This document shows, one piece after another, positions 24,784 through 33,233 of a stretch of DNA of 52,702 nt. The notes beneath the pieces were generated by a model that worked only from the letters and a program-made list of their open reading frames with translations, made no database searches and was not told the DNA's origin. The stretch spans positions 1 to 52,702 of the forward strand of contig DAME01000017.1 of assembly GCA_002499545.1 (NCBI GenBank), read 5' to 3'. The position numbers were made by a program, and so were the translations under genes. The DNA comes from Euryarchaeota archaeon UBA88 (GTDB lineage: Archaea; Thermoplasmatota; Poseidoniia; Poseidoniales; Poseidoniaceae). Position 1 is the stretch's first letter; each line of letters opens with the position of its first letter.

Positions 24784-26874
24784 ATGTCGCCCTATGTTCG
24801 CGCAGCCCTTTCAATGATGATATTGGTTTTACTGGCAAGTGTACCGAGTATTGATGCAAATTCATCCGGTAAAACTGGCAAAAGCGTCAACGGATGTGGA
24901 TGTCACAGCACTGATGCAATGATCATGCCTACTATGAGTGGGTTGCCATCTACATACACCCCAGGGACAACGTATTCTCTGTCGTGGACTGGAAGTGGAA
25001 TGTCTGGAACTGGTCAGGGTGGGTTTAACCTCGATGCGTCGGCTGGTTCTTGGACAAACCTCGGCCAGCGCGTCCAAACGCAGAGTGGAGAATTGACGCA
25101 CAATTCTGACGGTCAGCGCTCGTGGACGGCTGACTGGGTTGCACCCAGTGCGGGCACAGGAGACGTCGCATTCAACCTCGCCGTGCTGTATGCAAACGGG
25201 AATTCGCAGAGTTCGAACGATAATTGGGGTACGAATTCCTGGACCGTCGGTGAGGGTTCTGCACCCACAAATACCCCTCCCGTCGCTTCCGATGTGAGGG
25301 TTGTCACAGATGCCTCCGGAAGTTCAGCTGTTAGCGAGGCACTCGTGAATCAAGACCTCTCGCTCACCTATACCTTTTCAGACGATGATGGGGATAATGA
25401 TGCGAATTCGCATATCCGTTGGTCGAAAGACGGCACGGTAGTTTCGCAATACAACGACAACACTGTGTTACCAAGTTCGGCCACTTCGGTCGGAGAATTT
25501 TGGACTGCGGCCGTTACACCAAACGACGGTACTGATTTGGGCACTGCAGTAGCTGCATCCAACACTGTAGAAATTCTCGATAGAGATTCGGATGGAGACG
25601 GTGTGGGTGATTTGAACGATGCATTTCCAAACGACTCCTCGGAAACGACCGATAGCGATGGAGACGGGACTGGAGATAATGCTGATGTCTTTCCGAATGA
25701 CCCTTCAGAAACAATCGACAGTGATGGAGACGGAGTAGGTGACAACGGCGATTGGGCTCCGAACGATGCAAGTGAATCAGCCGACAGTGACGGTGACGGA
25801 GTCGGAAACAATGCAGATGCATTTCCAAATAACCCTGCTGAATCAAGCGACACTGACGGTGATGGTGTTGGCGATAATGGTGATGCGTTTCCAAACGACC
25901 CTGATGAATCAAGCGATTTTGACGGAGATGGTGTAGGCGATATTGCCGACGTTTTTCCAAGCGACCCTAGCGAATCATCTGATGCCGACGAAGACGGTGT
26001 AGGCGACAATGCTGACGCTTTTCCAAACGACTCTGCAGAATCGATGGACAGCGACATGGACGGAGTTGGAGATAACGCTGACGTCTTTCCAAACGACGCT
26101 ACTGAAACCACCGACGGTGATGGGGATGGAGTCGGTGACAACGCTGACATGTTTCCGAATGACTCAACCGAAACCACGGACAGTGATGGGGATGGAGTAG
26201 GCGACAACGCTGACGCATTCCCGAACGATGGAAACGAAACGGTTGATGCTGACGGCGACGGAGTTGGCGATAACGCCGACGTGTTTCCCAGCGATGCTAC
26301 AGAGGTAAGTGACAGTGACATGGATGGTGTTGGCGACAATGCCGATGCATTCCCGAATGACCCGAATGAAATTACTGACTTGGACGGTGATGGTGTTGGC
26401 GATAATGCTGACCTGTTTCCGAGTGATGTAAATGAGACAGAAGACACGGACGGCGATGGTGTTGGGGATAACGGCGATGCTTTTCCAAACGATGCTTCCG
26501 AAACCCTCGATTCTGATGGAGACGGTGTAGGTGATTATGCACAAGCAATTGCAGAACAGAAAGCAGCGGATGATGCGGCTGCTCAGAAGCAGATGATCAC
26601 GGCTATGGTTGCCTTGGTTCTCCTCATTGGAGGCGGAGTTGGCGGTGTAATGTTCATGCGCAGAGGTGATGATGAAGCGACGGCTGTCAAAAACTTCGAT
26701 GATCAACAGCTTCCAGCCCAACCACAACCCGTTCAGCAGACGTATCAACAGCCTGTCGTTGCTTCGGAGCCTGTCGTACTCAACCAGTGGACAGATGATG
26801 CCGGCCATACTTGGCGGCAAATGGATGATTCCACCACTCTATGGTGGAACGGTACGGACTGGCAACGGACTTGA
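24784..26874 (+). CDS. Secreted reelin-like (choice-of-anchor V type) CXCH protein with thrombospondin type 3 repeats
   Basis: 696 residues. Signal peptide of about 25 residues, then VNGCGCHSTD at 38-41 (a C-x-C-H motif) and a domain of about 130 residues with the reelin/choice-of-anchor V pattern (LPSTYTPGTTYSLSWTG, GGFNLDASAGSW, WTADWVAPSAGTGDVAFNLA). One Ig-like module follows. Residues 268-587 are 14 full and one partial 22-residue units with consensus DSDGDGVGDNADAFPNDPSE, which bind Ca2+ in thrombospondin type 3 repeats. A membrane span (about 604-625) and a Pro/Gln-rich cytoplasmic tail ending in a Trp-rich segment (LNQWTDDAGHTW, LWWNGTDWQRT) close it. It is divergent from the heme operon. 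The CXCH motif could hold heme or metal; that is inference. Confidence 0.85.
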   Translation: MSPYVRAALSMMILVLLASVPSIDANSSGKTGKSVNGCGCHSTDAMIMPTMSGLPSTYTPGTTYSLSWTGSGMSGTGQGGFNLDASAGSWTNLGQRVQTQSGELTHNSDGQRSWTADWVAPSAGTGDVAFNLAVLYANGNSQSSNDNWGTNSWTVGEGSAPTNTPPVASDVRVVTDASGSSAVSEALVNQDLSLTYTFSDDDGDNDANSHIRWSKDGTVVSQYNDNTVLPSSATSVGEFWTAAVTPNDGTDLGTAVAASNTVEILDRDSDGDGVGDLNDAFPNDSSETTDSDGDGTGDNADVFPNDPSETIDSDGDGVGDNGDWAPNDASESADSDGDGVGNNADAFPNNPAESSDTDGDGVGDNGDAFPNDPDESSDFDGDGVGDIADVFPSDPSESSDADEDGVGDNADAFPNDSAESMDSDMDGVGDNADVFPNDATETTDGDGDGVGDNADMFPNDSTETTDSDGDGVGDNADAFPNDGNETVDADGDGVGDNADVFPSDATEVSDSDMDGVGDNADAFPNDPNEITDLDGDGVGDNADLFPSDVNETEDTDGDGVGDNGDAFPNDASETLDSDGDGVGDYAQAIAEQKAADDAAAQKQMITAMVALVLLIGGGVGGVMFMRRGDDEATAVKNFDDQQLPAQPQPVQQTYQQPVVASEPVVLNQWTDDAGHTWRQMDDSTTLWWNGTDWQRT
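25585..26540 (+). repeat. 66-base tandem repeat coding for thrombospondin type 3 units
   Basis: Fourteen complete 66-base units and a partial fifteenth, each coding for 22 residues with a DxDGDGVGD core and an F-P-N/S-D tail. The repeats diverge in sequence, mainly at third codon positions, which suggests old duplication with selection on the protein. They explain the large open frames on the opposite strand. Confidence 0.9.
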
Positions 26875-26876
26875 TT

Positions 26877-28061
26877 TCAGCGAGGTTCGCGGTGGAATTC
26901 AACACCGTCGGGCAAAGGATTCCATGCCAATACATCACACCAGTGCCCAATGCGCCATGAACGTCCGTGAGTCATAACTGAACCGAGATACATTGGACCT
27001 TGGTGGCCGGATGCAAGAAGTTCATCCAGCGCTTCTTTCCCCCGTGCATCGAATCGAGCAGGTTGTTGAATGCCCGTTGGAATGGCCCGGCCACTCGCAT
27101 CAGCTGGTTCGCACAACTCGAGAGTTGCTGATCCGTTGGAAGCATTGTAATCCAAAAGCAGCACTACAGCATCTGAAAAATCATCTTTGTGAAGGGTCTT
27201 ATTCTGAGCACGCCAGTTCCACCAGTGTGGGCACCAAGCCTTCCAATCACAAAAGCCACCGCACGAGGTGTCCCCAATGATAGGGTCAAGTGGCATTGGC
27301 GAGGGTTTGGTCGCCTGCCACGCTTCATATGCATCCTCTAACACATTCTCCCCGTGGGCCGACCACTTCGAGGAATCTGAAGTGTACCACCCTTGGGTTC
27401 GAACGGGGGGTGCATTTGGGTTGTTTGCCAACAGGATATCTCTGTACATCCTCAATTGGCGATTCACTTCGGTTTTCAATTCCCCTTGAGGCACCCTACC
27501 AGTCTTCAAGTCGGCTACCAGCCAACCTACCATGGCTCCGTTTTCATCAACATCCGCCATCAGCAGGTCCAGACGACCCATGAGACGGCCGTCAACGGTT
27601 TTCAATTCACCTTCAACTGCAATGGCAAGTTTCTGAATTCTACGCCATAATGCACCGGTAATTCGTTCAGAATCAAGTGCCCGAATTCCTACGTGTTCGA
27701 GTAACATCCGTATAGCACCACGCTGGTGACGAAGTGCTTCTTTCCATTTCTCTTCCTTCCACTGAGGTCTTCTGGGCGTTTCCATGAACGACTTTTTTTC
27801 TTCCTCCCATCGCGCTTTGAGAAGTCGCTCCCCTTCCAAAGGCAGCCAGCCGGCTTCATCATCTCCAAACGCAGAAATATCGAATTGGAGTAAGTCTTCG
27901 ACCGAAGCGTGAACTGCAGTCCCAAGCGAGGCTGCCATACCTGCCTTGCGCGGGAGTCCTTGGCGGCTGAGCCAGTACATCCGCGGGCATGTTTCGTACC
28001 TGTTCCACGCCGAGGGTGACAGCATGTGGGGGCGGGGTTGTGAACTCCCCTGACCCGACAT
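26877..28061 (-). CDS. PD-(D/E)XK nuclease with four-Cys Fe-S cluster motif (RecB/Cas4-like)
   Basis: 394 residues from the ATG at 28061. N-terminal LSPSAWNRYETCPRMYWL holds the first Cys (25); GTAVHASVE (His 51) and MGRLDLLMADV (Asp 165) precede the core VADLKTGR (Asp 184, Lys 186) and QLRMYRDIL (Gln 202, Tyr 206). C-terminal CGGFCDWKAWC supplies Cys 267, 271 and 277. This is the layout of RecB-family nucleases with a 4Fe-4S staple, as in Cas4, AddB and Dna2. An unassigned 110-residue C-terminal extension follows. No helicase motifs and no CRISPR array or cas gene are nearby, so a repair role is more likely than adaptive immunity. It ends two bases from the convergent CXCH gene. Confidence 0.88.
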   Translation of the reverse strand: MSGQGSSQPRPHMLSPSAWNRYETCPRMYWLSRQGLPRKAGMAASLGTAVHASVEDLLQFDISAFGDDEAGWLPLEGERLLKARWEEEKKSFMETPRRPQWKEEKWKEALRHQRGAIRMLLEHVGIRALDSERITGALWRRIQKLAIAVEGELKTVDGRLMGRLDLLMADVDENGAMVGWLVADLKTGRVPQGELKTEVNRQLRMYRDILLANNPNAPPVRTQGWYTSDSSKWSAHGENVLEDAYEAWQATKPSPMPLDPIIGDTSCGGFCDWKAWCPHWWNWRAQNKTLHKDDFSDAVVLLLDYNASNGSATLELCEPADASGRAIPTGIQQPARFDARGKEALDELLASGHQGPMYLGSVMTHGRSWRIGHWCDVLAWNPLPDGVEFHREPR

Positions 28062-28148
28062 ACTCGACCGTTTCAATCAACCAACATGAAACCACCGATG
28101 ATAGAAAAACATGCAAAGTGTTGAAACCTATGAGGACCAGCGTTGTTT

Positions 28149-28952
28149 ATGGAACGGTCAAGTGTTCGCCTAAATACAAAAATCGATACTGAAAACGCAA
28201 TGGTCGTCGCATGTTTCCCGAGCATCGGGATGGTATCAAGTGTGGTCGCTCATTTCCTCATCGACCACCTCGAACTGGATTTTGTCGGTGCCGTAATCGA
28301 CCCTCGGCTGCCTGTCATCACACTGGTCCAAGACGGTGAGCCTCTTCCAGTAATTCGTGCATATGCCGGAAAGCCGCAATGCACGATTGAAGGCTGTGAC
28401 CAAGTGATTCTCTTGATGAGTGAACTCGTCATTCCGGAACCACTTGTCAACGACATCGTTTGGGCTATGCTTGAATGGTCGAAAGAGAACAACATTGTTC
28501 ACGGCGTAGTCATCGATGCTTTCGCAAAGGCAGGCATGAAAGGGAACCTCAACGGTGCAGAGCCGACCGTCGAATACGAAGATACTGAAGGCATCGATGT
28601 CGTCGGCATTGGGGCGAATCAGAAAGTTCGAGACATGTTGAGTTCGATGGAAATCCCGTTACTCAATCAGGGCGTTATCAAAGGAATCAATGCCGCCATA
28701 CTCAGCGAAGCACGGCGTCGAAATTTAGACCTCATGTCCATCATGGTTGAAGCAGACCCACGTTGGCCCGATGCACGGGCTGCTGCCACACTGATTGAAA
28801 CACTCAACAAACTGCTCCCGACAATTGACCTACCGCACGAGCCACTCTTGGAAGAAGCCATTGAACTGGAAAATCAAATCAAAGCGATGATGGAAGGTGC
28901 TTCGGATGCAGGCTCGGAAAACAAACCGGGCAATTCAATGCTCTATGGATGA
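28149..28952 (+). CDS. Second PAC2 family protein
   Basis: 267 residues. Same family as the gene at 2036-2803 but clearly diverged. Visible: MVVACFPSIGMVSSVVAHFLIDHL, VGAVIDPRLPVITLVQDGEPL, YAGKPQ, VILLMSELVIPEPLVNDIVW, GIGANQKVRDML, NQGVIKGINAAILSEARRR, and the family's DPRWPDARAAATLIETLNKLLP followed by an acidic C-terminal helix. The ATG at 28149 is preferred; an in-frame TTG at 28143 adds two residues. Shine-Dalgarno context is weak. It is divergent from the nuclease gene and overlaps the convergent membrane-protein gene by 18 bases. Likely a chaperone-like or nucleotide-binding cytoplasmic protein; function not fixed. Confidence 0.88.
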   Translation: MERSSVRLNTKIDTENAMVVACFPSIGMVSSVVAHFLIDHLELDFVGAVIDPRLPVITLVQDGEPLPVIRAYAGKPQCTIEGCDQVILLMSELVIPEPLVNDIVWAMLEWSKENNIVHGVVIDAFAKAGMKGNLNGAEPTVEYEDTEGIDVVGIGANQKVRDMLSSMEIPLLNQGVIKGINAAILSEARRRNLDLMSIMVEADPRWPDARAAATLIETLNKLLPTIDLPHEPLLEEAIELENQIKAMMEGASDAGSENKPGNSMLYG

Positions 28953-29507
28953 AGAACTCTTCTTCCATCCCATCACGAGAAGAAGTATTCCTGCCAGCAA
29001 GTAAACCCCGCTTAAGGGAACTGGAAACAGCAACACGTGTTCGTACGGCAGATGAAGAATATCAAGCAAGGACTCGCCGCGAGTGAAGGTGCCGCCAGCG
29101 GAAGCGGTGAGAAGCATTGCAGTACTGGCTGCACCCCCGCTGATCGCCTGAACCCAGGTCGATGACGGAGTGTTCCAAACGCTATCACCCATGCGCCACC
29201 GGCACAGCAAAGCACTCAATGCAAAACCAAATCCAGTCATTGACATCAGCATCTTATTGACCAAGATTGGGCTACTCAATCCCCCGCCTGGAACGGAGGA
29301 AATACCACTAACTACTGCAAAAGGCGTGGCTAGAAGACCGAACAAAAGAGCTGCATGGGCAACGGAATCAGCGGCTGGACGAAGTGATTGTTTGGACAGA
29401 ATCTGAAGATTCAAGAGCAAACATAACACGAACGATATGCCTGCAAGAGCAAATGAGCCGACCACAAGTTCTGTCGTGATGACGTGGAATGTTGCGGCGG
29501 AAATCAT
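28935..29507 (-). CDS. Polytopic membrane protein with conserved-looking His residues
   Basis: 190 residues with about five hydrophobic spans (near 11-33, 52-70, 84-102, 120-138 and 158-180). His residues at 8, 51, 152 and 157 sit at span ends, a pattern seen in membrane cytochromes, but no family is assigned. The start overlaps the stop of the CX3CH gene as ATGA, so the two products are made together. Since that partner and the gene before it carry C-x-C-H-like motifs outside the membrane, a redox or heme-handling partner is possible; this is inference. Confidence 0.75.
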   Translation of the reverse strand: MISAATFHVITTELVVGSFALAGISFVLCLLLNLQILSKQSLRPAADSVAHAALLFGLLATPFAVVSGISSVPGGGLSSPILVNKMLMSMTGFGFALSALLCRWRMGDSVWNTPSSTWVQAISGGAASTAMLLTASAGGTFTRGESLLDILHLPYEHVLLFPVPLSGVYLLAGILLLVMGWKKSSSSIEH

Positions 29508-30628
29508 ACCTCCTCACCTCCATATTTCCCTGCAAGATAATCATGACCGTACCACTTCCATTGCTCTTCATCCCAACCAGCTGGCAAGCCATCTGCAGGG
29601 ATTGGGGGGCCTTGAGATTCGACAGGCGCAGCAGGCGTAATCGTGGAATCGAGCGGCAGGATTTCGCTGGTTTGGTCGTACTGTTTGTACGCCTCACTAC
29701 GAGTGAACCGGGCTTGGAGGACAAGAACGACCCCTGCTGTGAAGAACATCAAAGCGAAAGCTTGCACGTAGACGGCCAATTGTGACACTTCCCACGAGGC
29801 TTCCTCTGCAACCAGTGTGAACCATGGTGTGGTTTGTGGCGGCCCTTCTCCATCAAGTACTGCTCGCCATTGAAGCGTCGACGGAAGCAGGGCAGGGGGG
29901 AATTCAACCTGCCAAGAGTTCGTTGCGGATGAGTTCGCATTCAGGGTCATGATCTGGCCATCATCCGATTTCCATTCGATGATGAATTCCTGTGTTTCAA
30001 GTGTTTGAACATCGAACACAGTTGTGGCGCCGATTGTACGTACGGTTGGAGGGGAAAAGTCAGGGCTGAGTCGAGGAAGGTTTTCTGGGACCTCAACAAC
30101 TGTGACGTCAAGCGCTTCTGGTGTGATTCCGAAATAAGGTATCGAGGAACCGCCATGATGAATGGCAGCGTACCACGAAGTTGTTCCAACTTGTGAAGCA
30201 CGAACTACCCATGAAATTGATACTTCGGTTTGGCCTGAGTCGAGGGAGATTTCAACGTAGTTGTTCACTCCACCATTCACGTCAGAAAGCACCTCCCACC
30301 CCGCATCTTCTGGTGTATCGGAGTGTCCGGTCGTATCGGTCAGCAAGAAGAGCCCAACAAGCGAGTTGTATCCGTTATCAATCCCGGTGACTGTCAAGGT
30401 GAGTGAGGTTGGAATGCCCTCATAGATTTCAGTTTCTGATGAGAGTTGCATGTTCGCAGTGGACGTCCCGTTCAGCGACGCATCACCATGGCACGCACCG
30501 CCGCACTGCATATCTCGAGTCCCGTCTCCATTCCCACCTGGTTCAGCAGAACCGTAGGTAGATGATACGAGCAGCAATGCAAGAACTACGACCAATCGCA
30601 CGCGATAGCGAGCGTTCAAGTTACGCAC
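29504..30628 (-). CDS. Secreted membrane-anchored CX3CH protein
   Basis: 374 residues. Signal peptide (RLVVVLALLLVSSTYGSA), then MQCGGACHGDAS with Cys 42, Cys 46 and His 47 (CX3CH). The following domain (EIYEGIPTSLTLTVTG, then SLDSGQTEVSISWVVRASQ) resembles a choice-of-anchor V/reelin-type beta-sandwich. A membrane span lies near residues 282-305 (VYVQAFALMFFTAGVVLVL), and the cytoplasmic tail ends LPAGWDEEQWKWYGHDYL, an amphipathic Trp/Tyr-rich helix. The start overlaps the stop of the 847-residue gene before it by eight bases. CX3CH occurs as a rare heme attachment site in other organisms; heme binding here is untested. Confidence 0.8.
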   Translation of the reverse strand: MRNLNARYRVRLVVVLALLLVSSTYGSAEPGGNGDGTRDMQCGGACHGDASLNGTSTANMQLSSETEIYEGIPTSLTLTVTGIDNGYNSLVGLFLLTDTTGHSDTPEDAGWEVLSDVNGGVNNYVEISLDSGQTEVSISWVVRASQVGTTSWYAAIHHGGSSIPYFGITPEALDVTVVEVPENLPRLSPDFSPPTVRTIGATTVFDVQTLETQEFIIEWKSDDGQIMTLNANSSATNSWQVEFPPALLPSTLQWRAVLDGEGPPQTTPWFTLVAEEASWEVSQLAVYVQAFALMFFTAGVVLVLQARFTRSEAYKQYDQTSEILPLDSTITPAAPVESQGPPIPADGLPAGWDEEQWKWYGHDYLAGKYGGEEV

Positions 30629-33164
30629 GCTCCTCTTTCAACGCATATCCAGCAACGGCCAAACCTGAGAGAAGCACGATAATGCCGGATATTGACCCCC
30701 ACGTAGCATTCGGTTCCAGACCCGCCATTTCTCGTGCTTCTACCGTTACAACAAGGGTATCTGAAGTGCCAGCAATCAAACCTTGGCCGTCAAGTATGGG
30801 CCGAATAGAATACGAAATGTTTCCTGCGAGGAATGGTGAATCGATGAATTCAGTTTGATTAAGTGTTGTCACGACAACACCGTTACGCAGCACTTGATAT
30901 TCGACGCTGGCTTGGCCGTCCCACGACCATTGCAAATCGACGGTTTGACCCTTTACTGATGCTTCAAAGTCAAGAATACCCGGTCCTTGAGAAGTTGCGA
31001 TTTGCACGGTTGTTGAAGCCGATTCGCCCGAATCATCAATCACACTCAAGGTGATGATAGTGTTTGATTGAGCAACCAGACCGAGAAGCGTTCCTGTTGA
31101 AGTGCCGGTACTTCCGTCGAGTGCAACCCACGACCAACGTGACTCTACGACTCGACCATCCGAATCGGTTGAAGATGAGGCAGTGAGTGACATCTGTTCC
31201 CCTTCCCATACCGGTGTTGTTTCAACGACAATCACTGCGGTTGGTTCAAGATTAGTGATGGTGATGCTAGCGATTGCTACTGGACCCTCAAGGTCGTCAG
31301 AATCAGTTGGTAGTACGTGAACAGTCCATACTTGCCCCGGCCCGAGAAGCGATGGTGGGACAGTGGATGACCCGTTGAGAGAGCCTTCTAGGAAACCGTT
31401 TCGATACCATGCGATATCAAGCGCCACAGTATCATCATCAACGTCTTCAAAACTCGTAGCAACGGTGAGTGTTTCAAGAGAATTCACCGTCACCGGAAGA
31501 GTCGCTGTGGCAGATGGGGCGCTGTTGACAACGGTCACTTGTGCAGTCAATTCAACCGGACTAACGTCCTGGCCGTCGCCAGCTGCAACCTTTACCGTCC
31601 AAGTTTCTCCCTTCAGCGTTGAAGAAGCGGGGAGTGTTGTGAAACCATTGAGTGATGATTTCTGCACCCCATCTCTCCACCATGTAATCTGAGGAGTTTG
31701 TGGCGAATCACCGTCATCGTCCGTCATCTGATAGGTGACGTTGACTGACTCTGTGGTCGAAATTGAATCCTCGCTCAGGTCGACGCTCACGGTGACTGGC
31801 GGCGAGTTTTGAATCACAACAGACGGGCTTGAACTCCACGAGGACCATTCGTTGCCGTCTGAAACTCGTATCTTAGCGTACCATGACTGTCCTTTCTCGG
31901 TGACCATTGCTGGAATCTCCAGACTGTTTTGTGCGAAATCATAGGCTGCGTTATTTAGATGCCACAGGACTTCGAAATCAACCTCTGAGTCGCCGTCAGA
32001 ATCTGAAAAAGCGTAAGACAATTGAAGCATATCACCTGTATACGGCGTACTCGGAGTCAAACTCAAACTATCAATCGCAGGAGGAGTATTGACCTGCCCT
32101 CCACCGACAGTCAGGGTTTGAGAAGCGAGCCATTGGGACACATCTTCAGAATCATTGGCCCGAACCTCGACCGACCACTGGTCACCGACTCGCGTTGCGT
32201 ATGACGGGATTTCAAGGGCGTCATTGAGTTCGGGAACGAGGGCTCCATCAAGGAACCAGCGAGCATCGAAATGTACTGGGTCTTGATCCTCATCATTGGG
32301 CGAGCTCGTGAACGATAGGTTGTCGTCTTCAGTAAGAGGAGAGGGTTGGAGAGAAGGAGCGGTGAGGGTCGGAGCCGAATTAGCAATTGTCAGGGTATTA
32401 CTGGTCACAGGTGCACCTGAATCCGTACCGTCGGATGGAGTCACAACTGCGTACCATTGTTGATTCTTGGCAGTAAACGAGGATGCGAGGGTCATCCCCG
32501 AGAGGGCTGTCTGCTCAACTCCGTCTTTGTACCATTGAATCACAGTGCCCGATTCAGCATCTCCGTCAGCATCAGAAAATGTATAGGAAAGTGTGAGCTG
32601 AGATGAGGTTGTAGCTCCATTAGGCCCCAAAAGAAGATTCGAAACACTTGGCTCAGTATTTACCGCTCCCCCGCTTTCAGGAACCTGAAGCGAGAGGGTG
32701 TCCCACCGGTCGCCTGAATATTGACCGTTGCCGTTGGCAGTAAGGCCCGCAACTGCAACGGTCACCGTGCCGGTGCCAGAACTTGGAGCAGTCCAGTCCA
32801 GGCTCCACGTTCGATATGAGGAGCCGGTGATGGAGTGAGTTGCACTGTTTCCTGCACTGTTCACATTCACTGCAAAGCCCATGTACGACAGGGTGCCGTG
32901 ACTTACTTCAAGGCTAAACCCGCCATCACTTCCTGATACACCATTGGTCACGGAAATCGTGAGCGTCGAAGTTGTACCTGCGGTGTACTGCGTTGGAAGA
33001 CCTGTTAATGAAACGGTTGCCGCCGATGAACCGGATTGAGAATGGCATGAACACCCGCCGCTTTGATTGTAAATGCCGTTGGAATTTCCTTCAGTAAGCG
33101 GAATTGTAGAAAGCAGAAATGCCAACACAACGGTGAGGGCAAAGGCTCTGCGATTCATGGACAT
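30621..33164 (-). CDS. Secreted reelin-like (choice-of-anchor V type) CXCH protein with Ig-like repeats
   Basis: 847 residues from ATG 33164 (GAGGGAG just upstream; ATG 33158 also possible). Signal peptide, then QSGGCSCHSQSG with Cys 38, Cys 40 and His 41, the same numbers as in the gene at 24784. The following domain repeats its pattern: LPTQYTAGTTSTLTISVTNG, GGFSLEVSHGTL, WSLDWTAPSSGTGTVTVAVA. Then come about six Ig/cadherin-like units with SYTFSDADGD-type Ca sites and recurring W-Y/F-x-D/N-G turns. A PKD-like unit and an FN3-like unit follow, with a final membrane span (ISGIIVLLSGLAVAGYAL) and a very short tail. First gene of a three-gene operon. Likely surface-exposed. Confidence 0.85.
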   Translation of the reverse strand: MSMNRRAFALTVVLAFLLSTIPLTEGNSNGIYNQSGGCSCHSQSGSSAATVSLTGLPTQYTAGTTSTLTISVTNGVSGSDGGFSLEVSHGTLSYMGFAVNVNSAGNSATHSITGSSYRTWSLDWTAPSSGTGTVTVAVAGLTANGNGQYSGDRWDTLSLQVPESGGAVNTEPSVSNLLLGPNGATTSSQLTLSYTFSDADGDAESGTVIQWYKDGVEQTALSGMTLASSFTAKNQQWYAVVTPSDGTDSGAPVTSNTLTIANSAPTLTAPSLQPSPLTEDDNLSFTSSPNDEDQDPVHFDARWFLDGALVPELNDALEIPSYATRVGDQWSVEVRANDSEDVSQWLASQTLTVGGGQVNTPPAIDSLSLTPSTPYTGDMLQLSYAFSDSDGDSEVDFEVLWHLNNAAYDFAQNSLEIPAMVTEKGQSWYAKIRVSDGNEWSSWSSSPSVVIQNSPPVTVSVDLSEDSISTTESVNVTYQMTDDDGDSPQTPQITWWRDGVQKSSLNGFTTLPASSTLKGETWTVKVAAGDGQDVSPVELTAQVTVVNSAPSATATLPVTVNSLETLTVATSFEDVDDDTVALDIAWYRNGFLEGSLNGSSTVPPSLLGPGQVWTVHVLPTDSDDLEGPVAIASITITNLEPTAVIVVETTPVWEGEQMSLTASSSTDSDGRVVESRWSWVALDGSTGTSTGTLLGLVAQSNTIITLSVIDDSGESASTTVQIATSQGPGILDFEASVKGQTVDLQWSWDGQASVEYQVLRNGVVVTTLNQTEFIDSPFLAGNISYSIRPILDGQGLIAGTSDTLVVTVEAREMAGLEPNATWGSISGIIVLLSGLAVAGYALKEERA

Positions 33165-33233
33165 CCCACTCCCTCGATTCATATCAAGGAATGGGTGTAT
33201 CTGTATTCATTCAGCAGAACATGCCACTGCTCT

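Noticed and set aside
25368..26820. Long open frames on the minus strand opposite the thrombospondin repeats
   Set aside because: They mirror the 66-base repeat and encode only Ser/Pro- or Val/Ile-rich periodic sequence. The plus frame has a signal peptide, domains and a membrane span.
26877..28061. Cas4 and a CRISPR system
   Set aside because: No array and no other cas genes in the window. The protein has a long C-terminal extension unlike Cas4.
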